Shown here one piece after another: positions 1 to 6,310 of a stretch of 11,454 nucleotides of DNA. A model generated the notes under the pieces. The model saw nothing but the letters and a program-made list of their open reading frames with translations, was not told the DNA's origin and ran no database searches. The translations under genes and the position numbers were made by a program. The first letter of the stretch is position 1; each line of letters begins with the position of its first letter. The DNA lies in the NCBI GenBank assembly GCA_003149835.1, contig QAMX01000044.1, positions 1-11,454 of the forward strand, read 5' to 3'. Source of the stretch: Clostridiales bacterium. GTDB lineage: Bacteria; Bacillota; Clostridia; Oscillospirales; QAMX01.

Positions 1-8
1 TTTCGCGC

Positions 9-32
9 CGGTTTCGTCGGTTCACGAAACCG
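9..32. other. 9-bp perfect stem-loop in leader of off-window transcript
   Basis: The arms CGGTTTCGT (9-17) and ACGAAACCG (24-32) pair perfectly around a 6-nt loop. No T-run follows on either strand, so this is not an ordinary intrinsic terminator. It lies about 35 nt downstream of the expected start of the leftward transcript from the promoter at 73-102. It could therefore be part of that transcript's 5' leader or of its first codons. The window ends before this can be resolved. Confidence 0.4.
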
Positions 33-72
33 CAGGCCGCCGTTTTGGAAGCGATTCTGCGCTTTCAAAACG

Positions 73-102
73 ATTATACCACAAACCCGCCCTCTTTTTC
101 AA
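73..102 (-). promoter_or_regulatory. Strong sigma-A-type promoter reading leftward out of the window
   Basis: On the minus strand there is a -35 box TTGAAA (97-102), an 18-bp spacer, and a perfect -10 box TATAAT (73-78). The -10 is preceded by TGG, which gives an extended -10 (TGnTATAAT). It begins 9 bp past the T-run of the ABC operon terminator, so one unit ends and the next starts almost back to back. The driven gene starts to the left of position 1 and cannot be seen. Confidence 0.7.
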
Positions 103-110
103 GCTCTGCG

Positions 111-148
111 AAAAAAAGTCCGCCGGAAAGAAAACGCTTTCCGGCGGA
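111..148 (-). terminator. Intrinsic terminator of the ABC transporter operon
   Basis: On the minus strand a perfect 12-bp stem, TCCGCCGGAAAG paired with CTTTCCGGCGGA, encloses a 6-nt loop. One C and then seven Ts (111-117) follow. It begins 21 nt beyond the stop codon of the downstream ABC gene. Stem strength, loop size and U-tract all match a Rho-independent terminator. Confidence 0.92.
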
Positions 149-169
149 TATCTTTCTATCCGTATGCGC

Positions 170-1975
170 TCAGACGGGCTCCGCAGCCGCTTCCGCCGCA
201 TACCATTTCGCCTGTGAGGAAAACATCTCGGCATAGAGCCCGCCGGCGGCCATCAGCTCGTCGTGCGTGCCGGTTTCGGCGATTTTTCCCTCCGCCATCA
301 CGATGATGCGGTCGGCGATGCGCGCCGAACCCAAGCGGTGCGTCACGAGCACCGACGTCTTTCCCTTTGAGATCTCGGCGAAGCGCCGGTAGAGCCGCGT
401 CTCCTCAATGGGGTCGATCGCCGCGGTCGGCTCGTCGAGGAAGATGATCTCGTGCGGCCGGTAGAGCCCGCGCGCGATGGCGATTCGCTGCCACTGACCG
501 CCCGAGACCTCCGCGCCGTCAAACTCCCTGCCCAGCAGAGTCGCAAAGCCGTCGGGATAGCTCTCGCCGTCCGCCTCGACGCCCGCCTGTTCGGCCGCCG
601 TTTCCAGCCGCCCGGCGTCGGCGGAGCTCAGCTCGCCCGCGCCGACGCTGATGTTTTCGCCGAGCGTCAGCAGATATTTCTGGAATTTCTGAAACACCGC
701 CGAGGTGTTCCGGTACAGCTCCTCCGGCGCGATTTTGTCCGTCGGGACGCCGCCGATCATCGCCTCGCCCGAATCGGGCCGGTAGAGGCCGGAGAGCACG
801 CGCACCAGCGTCGATTTTCCCGCGCCGTTGACGCCGACGACGGCCACCGTCTCGCCCGCGCGGATGTCGAGGCTGACGTCGGAGAGCGCGGGCGTCTCCT
901 TGCCCGGATAGGTAAAGCTGACATTGCGCAGCGACAGATCGAAACGTTCCGGTTTTTCCGTTCCGCCCGCGCGCTCGGGCATCTGCATAAAGCGCACGAA
1001 ATTGCGCACCGTGCCGAACTGCTCGCTGATGCTGCCGATATGATCCGAAACGATCTCCTCCATGATTGAAAAGAGCATTCCGATGGAGTTAAAGACCGCG
1101 GCGAAGGCGCCGACGGAGATTTCCCCGGCTAAAAGCGCCCCGAAGAGCAGATAGAGGATGCCGAAATAGCCGCAGAGGGTGAGAAAGTTGGCGCCGAGCT
1201 CAAAGAGCTGCGCCCTGCCCTTGGTTTTCCACTCCTTGCGGAAAAAGAGGAGCTGCGCCGTGTCGTAGAGCGTTCTGAAAAAGTGCGTCGCGCCCAAAAG
1301 CCGCGTCTCCTTGAAAAACTCGCGCGAGCTGATACACTTGTCATAGTGGTCGCGCTCGCGCCGCAGCGGGGCGAGCTGATCCTCGAGCTTTGAGAAAAAG
1401 CGCGATTTCAAAAGCTGGGTGAGCGCCACGGGGATGAAGACAAAGACGATGCCGAGCGCTAAGACCGGCTTTAACGAGAACAGATACCAGCCCATGACGA
1501 TGAAATACGGCAGATAAAAGGTCAGGAGGTTGAAGCTGGTAAAGACAAAATAGACCGCCGTCCCTATACCGTTTTCCGCCTTTTCGATGTCGTCGAGCTG
1601 TTCCTTTCGTTCAAACGCGAGCGGGTCGAGCCCTGCCGCCTTCTGGTGCAGCGTTTTTTGTAAACGGATACACCCACGTCCGAAAAAAAACACGCTCGTA
1701 AAGAGATTGTGCCCGGCGTTGATCAGGATGACCCAGAGCTGAAAGAAGCAGAACAGGAGGAGCGCGCCGAGGGGAAAGCCGCCGCCGACGGCGCCGGTCA
1801 CGCCGTCGATCAGCCGCTGCTGCACCGGCGCGGAAAGCGCCTGCGAAACGCCGTGGACGATCGACAAGAGATTGGTGACGACAAGCGCAGCCGGAGCGGC
1901 GCGGAAAACGCGCGGAAGCGTCGCTCTCAGCAGCGGAAAAAAGCCCATTTCCTTTTGTTTTTTCTCTTTTTTCAT
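170..1975 (-). CDS. ABC half-exporter (TMD-NBD), second gene of pair
   Basis: This is a 601-residue half-transporter of the ABCB/MsbA-like exporter type, in the inner membrane. The N-terminal half is a membrane domain with about six hydrophobic segments (roughly 27-47, 68-90, 140-163, 167-188, 258-283, 285-305). A full nucleotide-binding domain follows: Walker A GVNGAGKST (381-389), Q-loop Q429, signature SGGQWQR (491-497), Walker B IIFLDEP (510-516) and switch His546. All catalytic positions look intact. Its ATG lies inside the TGA stop of the upstream ABC gene (ATGA overlap), with AAGGAG 9 nt before it, so the two are translationally coupled and probably form a heterodimer. Both end in a shared GGLYAEMF motif, which suggests tandem duplication. 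The substrate cannot be told: no peptidase domain, lantibiotic gene or accessory protein is nearby. Drug, lipid or peptide export are all possible. Confidence 0.93.
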   Translation of the reverse strand: MKKEKKQKEMGFFPLLRATLPRVFRAAPAALVVTNLLSIVHGVSQALSAPVQQRLIDGVTGAVGGGFPLGALLLFCFFQLWVILINAGHNLFTSVFFFGRGCIRLQKTLHQKAAGLDPLAFERKEQLDDIEKAENGIGTAVYFVFTSFNLLTFYLPYFIVMGWYLFSLKPVLALGIVFVFIPVALTQLLKSRFFSKLEDQLAPLRRERDHYDKCISSREFFKETRLLGATHFFRTLYDTAQLLFFRKEWKTKGRAQLFELGANFLTLCGYFGILYLLFGALLAGEISVGAFAAVFNSIGMLFSIMEEIVSDHIGSISEQFGTVRNFVRFMQMPERAGGTEKPERFDLSLRNVSFTYPGKETPALSDVSLDIRAGETVAVVGVNGAGKSTLVRVLSGLYRPDSGEAMIGGVPTDKIAPEELYRNTSAVFQKFQKYLLTLGENISVGAGELSSADAGRLETAAEQAGVEADGESYPDGFATLLGREFDGAEVSGGQWQRIAIARGLYRPHEIIFLDEPTAAIDPIEETRLYRRFAEISKGKTSVLVTHRLGSARIADRIIVMAEGKIAETGTHDELMAAGGLYAEMFSSQAKWYAAEAAAEPV

Positions 1976-3771
1976 ATATACCAGCTCCTTTGCGCCTCAA
2001 ACATTTCAGCGTACAGCCCGCCGGCGGCCATCAGCTCGTCATACGTTCCGGCCTCGGCGACCGCGCCGTTATCGAGCACGAGGATGCAGTCGGCCAGCCG
2101 CGTCGAGCCCAGACGGTGGCTGATAAAGACCGTCGTCTTCCCCCGGGAGAGCTCGGCGAACTCGCCGTAGAGGCGGCTCTCGGCGAGCGGGTCGAGCGCG
2201 GCCGTCGGCTCGTCGAGGATATAGAGCGAAGCGCGCGAGGCGACGGTGCGCGCCATGGCGACGCGCTGCCACTCGCCGCCGGACAGATCCTGCCCGCCCT
2301 CCTTGATTTTTCCCAGCGGCGTGTCGAACCCCTGCGACAGGCGCTCGACAGCCGGCGTCAGCCCGACAAGCGCCGCGGCTCTCTCCGCGCGCCCGGCGGC
2401 GGCGCCGCCGCCGTCCATGCTGAGCACGTCGCCGAGGCGGATATTCTCGCCGAGCGTGAGCTGATAGCGCGCGAAATCCTGAAACACCGAGGAGAAAAGC
2501 CCCTTTCGCTCCGCGTAGGAATAGCTGCGGAGGTCGCGGCCGTTGAGCAGAATCTCGCCGGAATAGTTGTCGTAGAGCCCGCAGACGAGCTTGGCGATCG
2601 TCGTTTTGCCCGCGCCGTTTGCGCCGACGATGGCGTAATGCCTGCCGGTTTCAATGGTAAAGGAGAGGTTATTTAAAATCGGCCGCTCCGTGCCGGGATA
2701 GGCGAAGGTGACGTCTTTGAATTCGAGCCGCTCAAACGGCGGCAGCGTCTCCGCCGGCGCGTCGGCCCCGCCCGCCGCCTCGTCCATGGCGCAGAAGGCG
2801 GTCAGATCCTTGAAAAACTCGCCGCCTTTGACGGCGCGGTCGATGAGATTACAGAGGTGCCACGAGAGCTTATTGTTGAGCTCAAAGCACGCGCTCAGCA
2901 GCGAGACGAACATGCCCACGGTGACCGCGCCGGCGATCGTCGGCTTCATGAGGATCGCCGCGATGATGCCGCTCGCAACGACGGTGGCGACGCTGCCGAT
3001 CCGCGCCCGAAACCACCAGCGCAGACCGATGCGCGCGTTGGCGCGCCACGCGGCCAGCGCCGCTTTTTCCCAGAGCGCGTTCATCGCGTCCGTATAGCGA
3101 AACATCGCGCGCTCCTCGACGGTTTCGCGCTCCGTCATCACGCCGCAGAGATAGCTGCTTTTGCGGTTGAGCTTTTCCGTCTCCTTGGAAACCTGATACG
3201 ATTCCTTGCCGCTCTTATAGGAGATCCAGAACAGCGGAATACAGACGCCGATCAGCGCCAAGCCCGCCCACCAGACCTGCGCCGCCAGCACCGCGAGCAC
3301 GCCGCCGATGTTCAGCGCCATGGAGACCAGATTCAAAAGCACGTCGAAGCAGCTCCATACGTCGCCGTTGATCTTTTTCTTGACGCGGCTGACGAGGTCG
3401 GCGGAGTCCTGATCCTCGATATAGCGGTAATCGAGTCTGGATATTTTGTCGATCACCGCGAGGTTTAAAATGCGGTTGCGCTTCTGCTGCGTGCGCATCA
3501 TCACAAGGTCGATGGCCGCATAGACGAAATGGTCGAGAAACAAAAGGCCGCAGACAAAGAAGATCGGCAGCCAGATCTCCGACCGCGCCGCCTCTCCGGC
3601 GACGACGGCGAGCGCGGTGTCGATGAATTTCGCCGTCGCCAGCAGCATCAGCGTCGGCTGAATGCCGCCGAACACCCGCCGCAGCACGTGGACGACGCCG
3701 GCCAGCGGCACGACACGGAATACCATCCACATCGAATCCCAGATGGTATATTTCTTTTTCGGCAGTTCCAT
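1972..3771 (-). CDS. ABC half-exporter (TMD-NBD), first gene of pair
   Basis: This 599-residue fused membrane and ATPase protein is the presumed partner of the downstream ABC gene. Hydrophobic segments lie at about 20-47, 67-90, 142-168, 169-186, 256-275 and 282-302. The nucleotide-binding domain has Walker A GANGAGKTT (383-391), Q431, signature LSGGEWQR (496-503), Walker B LYILDEP (516-522) and His552. Neither half shows the degenerate site seen in many asymmetric heterodimeric exporters, so both sites may hydrolyse ATP. The ATG start is preceded by AAGGGGG at an 11-nt spacing. The gene is led by a consensus promoter (3886-3914) and a leader of about 108 nt. The stop overlaps the next start by 4 nt. 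Family membership is clear. The exported substrate is not known, and no regulator gene adjoins it. Confidence 0.93.
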   Translation of the reverse strand: MELPKKKYTIWDSMWMVFRVVPLAGVVHVLRRVFGGIQPTLMLLATAKFIDTALAVVAGEAARSEIWLPIFFVCGLLFLDHFVYAAIDLVMMRTQQKRNRILNLAVIDKISRLDYRYIEDQDSADLVSRVKKKINGDVWSCFDVLLNLVSMALNIGGVLAVLAAQVWWAGLALIGVCIPLFWISYKSGKESYQVSKETEKLNRKSSYLCGVMTERETVEERAMFRYTDAMNALWEKAALAAWRANARIGLRWWFRARIGSVATVVASGIIAAILMKPTIAGAVTVGMFVSLLSACFELNNKLSWHLCNLIDRAVKGGEFFKDLTAFCAMDEAAGGADAPAETLPPFERLEFKDVTFAYPGTERPILNNLSFTIETGRHYAIVGANGAGKTTIAKLVCGLYDNYSGEILLNGRDLRSYSYAERKGLFSSVFQDFARYQLTLGENIRLGDVLSMDGGGAAAGRAERAAALVGLTPAVERLSQGFDTPLGKIKEGGQDLSGGEWQRVAMARTVASRASLYILDEPTAALDPLAESRLYGEFAELSRGKTTVFISHRLGSTRLADCILVLDNGAVAEAGTYDELMAAGGLYAEMFEAQRSWYI

Positions 3772-3878
3772 TTGGTTTTCTTCCCCCTTGTTTTGGTTTC
3801 ACAAATCCTATGCCGGGAAACGCGCCCGTCGGGCGGCTTGCGCTTTTGATCGCTTTTGTAAAACTTTATTCAACTATG
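3772..3878 (-). promoter_or_regulatory. 5' leader of the ABC operon
   Basis: These are the roughly 107 nt between the predicted transcription start and the ATG of the first ABC gene. The leader contains no ATG and so no evident leader peptide. It holds two direct copies of CGCTTTTG on the plus strand (3841-3848 and 3851-3858), a weak 5-bp stem (CGCCC/GGGCG, 3823-3835), and the Shine-Dalgarno AAGGGGG just before the gene. I recognise no riboswitch class in it. Confidence 0.45.
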
Positions 3879-3885
3879 TTTTTTT

Positions 3886-3914
3886 ATTATACAGACTTTT
3901 TTCGACGCTGTCAA
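3886..3914 (-). promoter_or_regulatory. Perfect consensus sigma-A promoter of the ABC operon
   Basis: On the minus strand the -35 box is TTGACA (3909-3914), the spacer is exactly 17 bp, and the -10 box is TATAAT (3886-3891). Both hexamers match the vegetative consensus at every base. Transcription would start near 3879. It stands in a local AT-rich block (about 3860-4040) that contrasts with the GC-rich surroundings. A promoter this strong suggests either constitutive high expression or control by a repressor. Confidence 0.9.
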
Positions 3915-3929
3915 GCAGGAATCGGTTGC

Positions 3930-3939
3930 TTTGATCAAA
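3930..3939. promoter_or_regulatory. Palindrome TTTGATCAAA upstream of the ABC promoter
   Basis: This perfect 10-bp palindrome sits 15 bp upstream of the -35 hexamer. Such a position could suit an activator or an upstream repressor site. No regulator gene is linked, and a 10-bp AT-rich palindrome can arise by chance, so this is only a candidate. Confidence 0.3.
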
Positions 3940-3957
3940 AAAAATGCCGTCTCCGAC

Positions 3958-3972
3958 TCAACTGTCGGTTGA
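3958..3972. promoter_or_regulatory. Inverted repeat TCAAC-N5-GTTGA upstream of the ABC promoter
   Basis: Two 5-bp arms surround a 5-bp centre, about 44 bp upstream of the -35 box. The layout, with arm centres about one helical turn apart, resembles a site for a dimeric DNA-binding protein. No matching regulator is visible in the window. The function is inferred from shape and location only. Confidence 0.3.
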
Positions 3973-4096
3973 ATTGACGACCTATCGCACCAAAATAACA
4001 CAATATGAATTTTAATGATTTTGTTTTGATTGTAAGGATTGGACGTTTTTGGTTTCGGCGCGCCTTTGCCGCGCGGTATGCGTCCCCCTAAAATCC

Positions 4097-4147
4097 GGGC
4101 GAGCACATCGGTTCGCCCCGCGGGGTTCCGCAGGCAGCCGCCATGCC
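4097..4147. repeat. Hairpin repeat copy 1 (bipartite)
   Basis: The first stem is GGGCGAGC (4097-4104) paired with GTTCGCCC (4111-4118), 8 bp with one G-T wobble and the loop ACATCG. A second element follows, GGCA (4133-4136) and TGCC (4144-4147) around a short loop. The loop and right arm match copy 2 closely (ACATCGGTTCGCCCC). Read on the minus strand, the stem is followed by GGATTTTA, at best a weak U-tract. It lies in a non-coding stretch between the UPF0210 terminator and the ABC promoter. Confidence 0.65.
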
Positions 4148-4218
4148 GCAGGGCCGGGGCAAAAACTTGCAGGAGGTTCTCCCGCTTCTGCGCGCCGGTC
4201 TTTCTCGGCCGCGGAGAC

Positions 4219-4255
4219 AAAAAAGGCAGGGGCGAACACATCGGTTCGCCCCTGC
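4219..4255 (-). terminator. Intrinsic terminator of the UPF0210 gene
   Basis: On the minus strand a perfect 12-bp stem, GCAGGGGCGAAC paired with GTTCGCCCCTGC, has a 6-nt loop and is followed by one C and six Ts (4219-4224). It begins 32 nt past the UPF0210 stop codon. The stem is the same sequence as hairpin repeat copy 2, so a dispersed repeat appears to supply the terminator. Confidence 0.9.
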
Positions 4256-4260
4256 GGGGA
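4226..4260. repeat. Hairpin repeat copy 2 (best-conserved copy)
   Basis: The arms GCAGGGGCGAAC (4226-4237) and GTTCGCCCCTGC (4244-4255) form a perfect 12-bp stem with loop ACATCG, followed by GGGGA. It shares the loop and right arm with copy 1, in the same orientation and about 130 bp away. It lacks the second small stem seen in copies 1 and 3. Confidence 0.8.
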
Positions 4261-4287
4261 ATCGGCAGGAGAGCGCGGCGCGGCCGC

Positions 4288-5646
4288 TCAGTTCCGCTGG
4301 CTGTGAATCGGCGCGGGAATCCGGCCGCCGCGGCCGATAAAGACCGCCGGCGACTCGCCGTGGACGGGCATAATCGGCGCTTCGCCCCACAGGCCGCCGA
4401 ACGAAATGCTGTCGCCGACGGTTTTGCCGTAGACGGGGATGAGGCGCACCGCCGTGGTCTTGTTGTTGACGACGCCGATGGCGATCTCGTCGGCGATGAT
4501 CGCCGAGAGGATCTCGGCGGAGGTGTCGCCGGGGACGGCGATCATATCCAGCCCCACCGAGCAGACGGCCGTCATCGCTTCGAGCTTGTCGAGCGTGAGC
4601 ACGCCCTTCTGCGCCGCCTCGACCATCCCCATGTCCTCGCTGACGGGGATAAACGCGCCCGACAGGCCGCCGACGTGCGACGAGGCCATGACGCCGCCTT
4701 TTTTGACCGCGTCGTTGAGCATGGCGAGGCAGGCCGTCGTCCCGTGGCAACCGCAGGTTTCCAGGCCCATGGCCTCCAAAATCCGCGCCACCGAGTCGCC
4801 GACGGCCGGCGTCGGCGCCAGCGAGAGGTCGACGATGCCAAATTCCGCGCCGAGGCGCTTCGAAGCCTCATAGGCGACGAGCTGACCCATGCGCGTGATC
4901 TTGAACGCGGTTTTTTTGATGACGTCGGCCAGCTCGGTCAGGTTCATCGCGCCGTGGCGCTCGATGGCCGCGCGCACCACGCCCGGCCCCGAAACGCCGA
5001 CGTTGATCGCGCACTCGGCCTCGCCGACGCCGTGATACGCGCCGGCCATAAAGGGGTTGTCCTCGGGGCTGTTGGCGAAAACGACGAGCTTGGCGCAGCC
5101 GAACGAATCGTTGTCGCGCGTGAGATAGGCCGCTTCGCGCATGATCCGCCCCATGCGGGCGACGGCGTCCATATTGATGCCGGCGCGCGTCGTGGCGACG
5201 TTGACCGACGAGCAGACGCGCTCGGTCGACGCGAGCGCCTCGGGGATCGAATCGAGGAGGCGCTTGTCGGATTCGGTCATGCCCTTGTGGACGAGCGCGG
5301 AATAGCCGCCGATAAAGTTGATGCCGACGGTTTCGGCGGCCTTGTCGAGCGCCTTGGCCAGCGGCGCGTAGTCGGCGTCGGCGCAGGCGGCGGCGACGAG
5401 CGCGATCGGCGTCACCGAGATGCGCTTGTTGATGACGGGGATGCCGTATTCCTGCTCGATGCGGTTTCCGACGGCGACGAGGCGTTCGGCGCGGCGCGTG
5501 ATCTTGTCGTAGATTTTCTCCGCGCAGCGCGCAACGCTGTCGGCCGCGCAGTCGGAGAGGCTGATGCCCATGGTGATGGTGCGGATGTCGAGGTGCTCGT
5601 CGGAGATCATCTTGATGGTTTCGAGAATGTCAAAGCTGTTCAGCAT
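4288..5646 (-). CDS. UPF0210 / DUF711 family protein (PFL-like fold)
   Basis: This is a 452-residue protein of the UPF0210 family, which matches nearly throughout and is the family's usual length. Recognisable blocks, numbered from the chosen ATG, are NKRISVTP (73-80), [13 protein letters not shown] (197-209), [10 protein letters not shown] (215-224), [14 protein letters not shown] (274-287), [13 protein letters not shown] (326-338), [14 protein letters not shown] (362-375) and the C-terminal GRIPAPIHS. Members have a pyruvate-formate-lyase-like barrel fold but are not glycyl-radical enzymes. I see no glycyl-radical motif here, and the biochemical role is unknown. The frame is open to a TTG at 5658, but AAGGG lies only 1 nt before it. 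From the ATG at 5646 the spacing is 13 nt and the N-terminus fits relatives. The upstream partner is the ACT-domain gene. It is soluble, with no signal peptide or membrane segment. Confidence 0.93.
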   Translation of the reverse strand: MLNSFDILETIKMISDEHLDIRTITMGISLSDCAADSVARCAEKIYDKITRRAERLVAVGNRIEQEYGIPVINKRISVTPIALVAAACADADYAPLAKALDKAAETVGINFIGGYSALVHKGMTESDKRLLDSIPEALASTERVCSSVNVATTRAGINMDAVARMGRIMREAAYLTRDNDSFGCAKLVVFANSPEDNPFMAGAYHGVGEAECAINVGVSGPGVVRAAIERHGAMNLTELADVIKKTAFKITRMGQLVAYEASKRLGAEFGIVDLSLAPTPAVGDSVARILEAMGLETCGCHGTTACLAMLNDAVKKGGVMASSHVGGLSGAFIPVSEDMGMVEAAQKGVLTLDKLEAMTAVCSVGLDMIAVPGDTSAEILSAIIADEIAIGVVNNKTTAVRLIPVYGKTVGDSISFGGLWGEAPIMPVHGESPAVFIGRGGRIPAPIHSQRN

Positions 5647-5659
5647 GTTTCGGTTCAAA

Positions 5660-5665
5660 CCCTTC
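5660..5665 (-). promoter_or_regulatory. Ribosome binding site deciding the UPF0210 start
   Basis: GAAGGG on the minus strand lies 1 nt before a possible TTG start (5658) and 13 nt before an ATG (5646). A 1-nt gap is too short for initiation, so the ATG is favoured despite the rather long spacing. Confidence 0.5.
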
Positions 5666-5773
5666 GGTAAAATTTCGTCTCGGAGGCCGCTCCCGACAGC
5701 CGCCCGCGGCAGCGCGCGGATATACGGGGGAATCAGCCGCCCAAAGGCCCGTCCGCGGGCGAAAAGGCGGCCG

Positions 5774-5824
5774 CGGGGGCGCGCGCATCGTTCCGCCCCT
5801 GCGGGCGGCAGCCGGCGGTATGCC
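5774..5824. repeat. Hairpin repeat copy 3 (degenerate, bipartite)
   Basis: GGGGCG, a loop containing CGCATCG, and CGCCCC followed by TGCGGG align base for base with copy 2, with several substitutions concentrated in the inner arms. As in copy 1, a second element follows: GGCA (5807-5810) and TGCC (5821-5824), here lengthened by flanking CGGGC/GCCCG. It occupies the intergenic space between the ACT gene and the UPF0210 gene, in the same orientation as copies 1 and 2. The rest of this roughly 310-base gap holds GC-rich short stems and no convincing promoter or gene. Confidence 0.55.
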
Positions 5825-5857
5825 GGCCCGCCGAATCAACGCGCCGGCCGCGCGCGG

Positions 5858-5876
5858 AAAAAGCGGCAAACGCCGC
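5858..5876 (-). terminator. Possible weak terminator after the ACT-domain gene
   Basis: On the minus strand GCGGC, loop GTTT and GCCGC form a 5-bp all-GC stem directly followed by five Ts (5858-5862). It starts about 80 nt beyond the ACT stop codon. The stem is short, so termination may be partial and leave some read-through to the UPF0210 gene. Confidence 0.4.
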
Positions 5877-5911
5877 CGCGAAATGGGGACGGGTGAGCCT
5901 GCGCGGCCGGA

Positions 5912-5942
5912 CCGCCGGCTCTTTGCCGTCCGCCGGCTCTTT
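5912..5942. repeat. Tandem 13-bp repeat with plus-strand terminator-like end
   Basis: CCGCCGGCTCTTT occurs twice (5912-5924 and 5930-5942), separated by GCCGT. On the plus strand the two GCCGGC cores can pair as a 6-bp stem with a 12-nt loop, followed by TCTTTTTTT (to 5946). That resembles a terminator for rightward transcription, yet no plus-strand gene is present. It lies 11 nt past the ACT stop codon and could stop antisense transcription. Confidence 0.45.
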
Positions 5943-5957
5943 TTTTGAAAACGCCCC

Positions 5958-6227
5958 CTATATGCGGTGCATGGAATTGAAAATCTCCTCGTGCATAACG
6001 CGGACGTCGAGCCCCATGCCCTTTCCGAGCGCGGAAAGCTCGGCGGACAGGTCGCTGAAATCGACGTTGAGCGCCGAGATGTCCGCGAGCATAATCATCG
6101 CGAACAGATCCTGCAAAACCGACTGGGTGATATCGACGATGTTGGCGGAACGCTTTTTCAGCACTGCGGAAACCTCCGCGATGATCCCGACCGCGTCCTT
6201 GCCGACGACTGTGATGACTGCGCGCAT
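5958..6227 (-). CDS. ACT domain-containing protein (UPF0237)
   Basis: This 89-residue protein consists of a single ACT domain. The N-terminus MRAVITVVGKDAVGIIAEVS is the typical first strand, loop and helix, with the G-x-V-G-I-I turn where ACT dimers often bind amino acids. A second strand follows at about 28-34 (ANIVDIT), then a DLFAMIMLADIS strand and an amphipathic helix to MHEEIFNSMHRI. Single-domain ACT proteins of this group are small cytosolic dimers thought to sense a ligand, and the ligand is not known. The gene is often next to a UPF0210 gene, as here, so the two products are presumed to work together. The start is firm: AAGGAG lies 8 nt before the ATG. It follows hemW by 83 nt with no clear promoter, so it may be read through from lepA-hemW. 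Confidence 0.92.
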   Translation of the reverse strand: MRAVITVVGKDAVGIIAEVSAVLKKRSANIVDITQSVLQDLFAMIMLADISALNVDFSDLSAELSALGKGMGLDVRVMHEEIFNSMHRI

Positions 6228-6271
6228 ATTGTTTTCTCCTTTGTCCCTTTGTTGGATTTTTGATCTTCATA

Positions 6272-6297
6272 CCCCGCTCCGTTCTGCCGGAACGGGG
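6272..6297. other. Stem-loop between hemW and the ACT gene
   Basis: On the minus strand CCCCGTTCCG pairs with CGGAGCGGGG (10 bp with one G-T wobble) around a 6-nt loop. No T-run follows on either strand. It could be a transcript-stabilising or processing hairpin, or a weak terminator, between hemW and the ACT ribosome binding site. Confidence 0.5.
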
Positions 6298-6310
6298 ACA
6301 TTTGTCCGTA

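Noticed and set aside
170..3771. ABC pair as a lantibiotic or peptide export system
   Set aside because: There is no peptidase domain, precursor peptide, modification enzyme or two-component regulator in the window, so the substrate is left open.
3870..4241. Minus-strand frame of 123 codons between UPF0210 and the ABC operon
   Set aside because: It crosses two hairpin repeats, the AT-rich block and the consensus promoter. Its composition changes abruptly along its length, and it resembles no protein family. It is treated as non-coding.
4097..4260. CRISPR-like pair of repeats at 4097 and 4226
   Set aside because: There are only two copies with differing arms, no regular spacers and no cas genes. 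Hairpin symmetry and the T-run fit a REP-like element or a terminator.
5647..5658. TTG start for UPF0210 giving four extra residues
   Set aside because: The ribosome site would be only 1 nt away, and the ATG-initiated protein matches the family's length and N-terminus.
4039..5670. Open plus-strand frame of 543 codons opposite the UPF0210 gene
   Set aside because: It is an antisense shadow caused by high GC at third codon positions. Its product is Arg/Asp/Val/Ala-biased with no recognisable domain, it runs through two hairpin repeats, and the minus strand encodes a clear UPF0210 protein.
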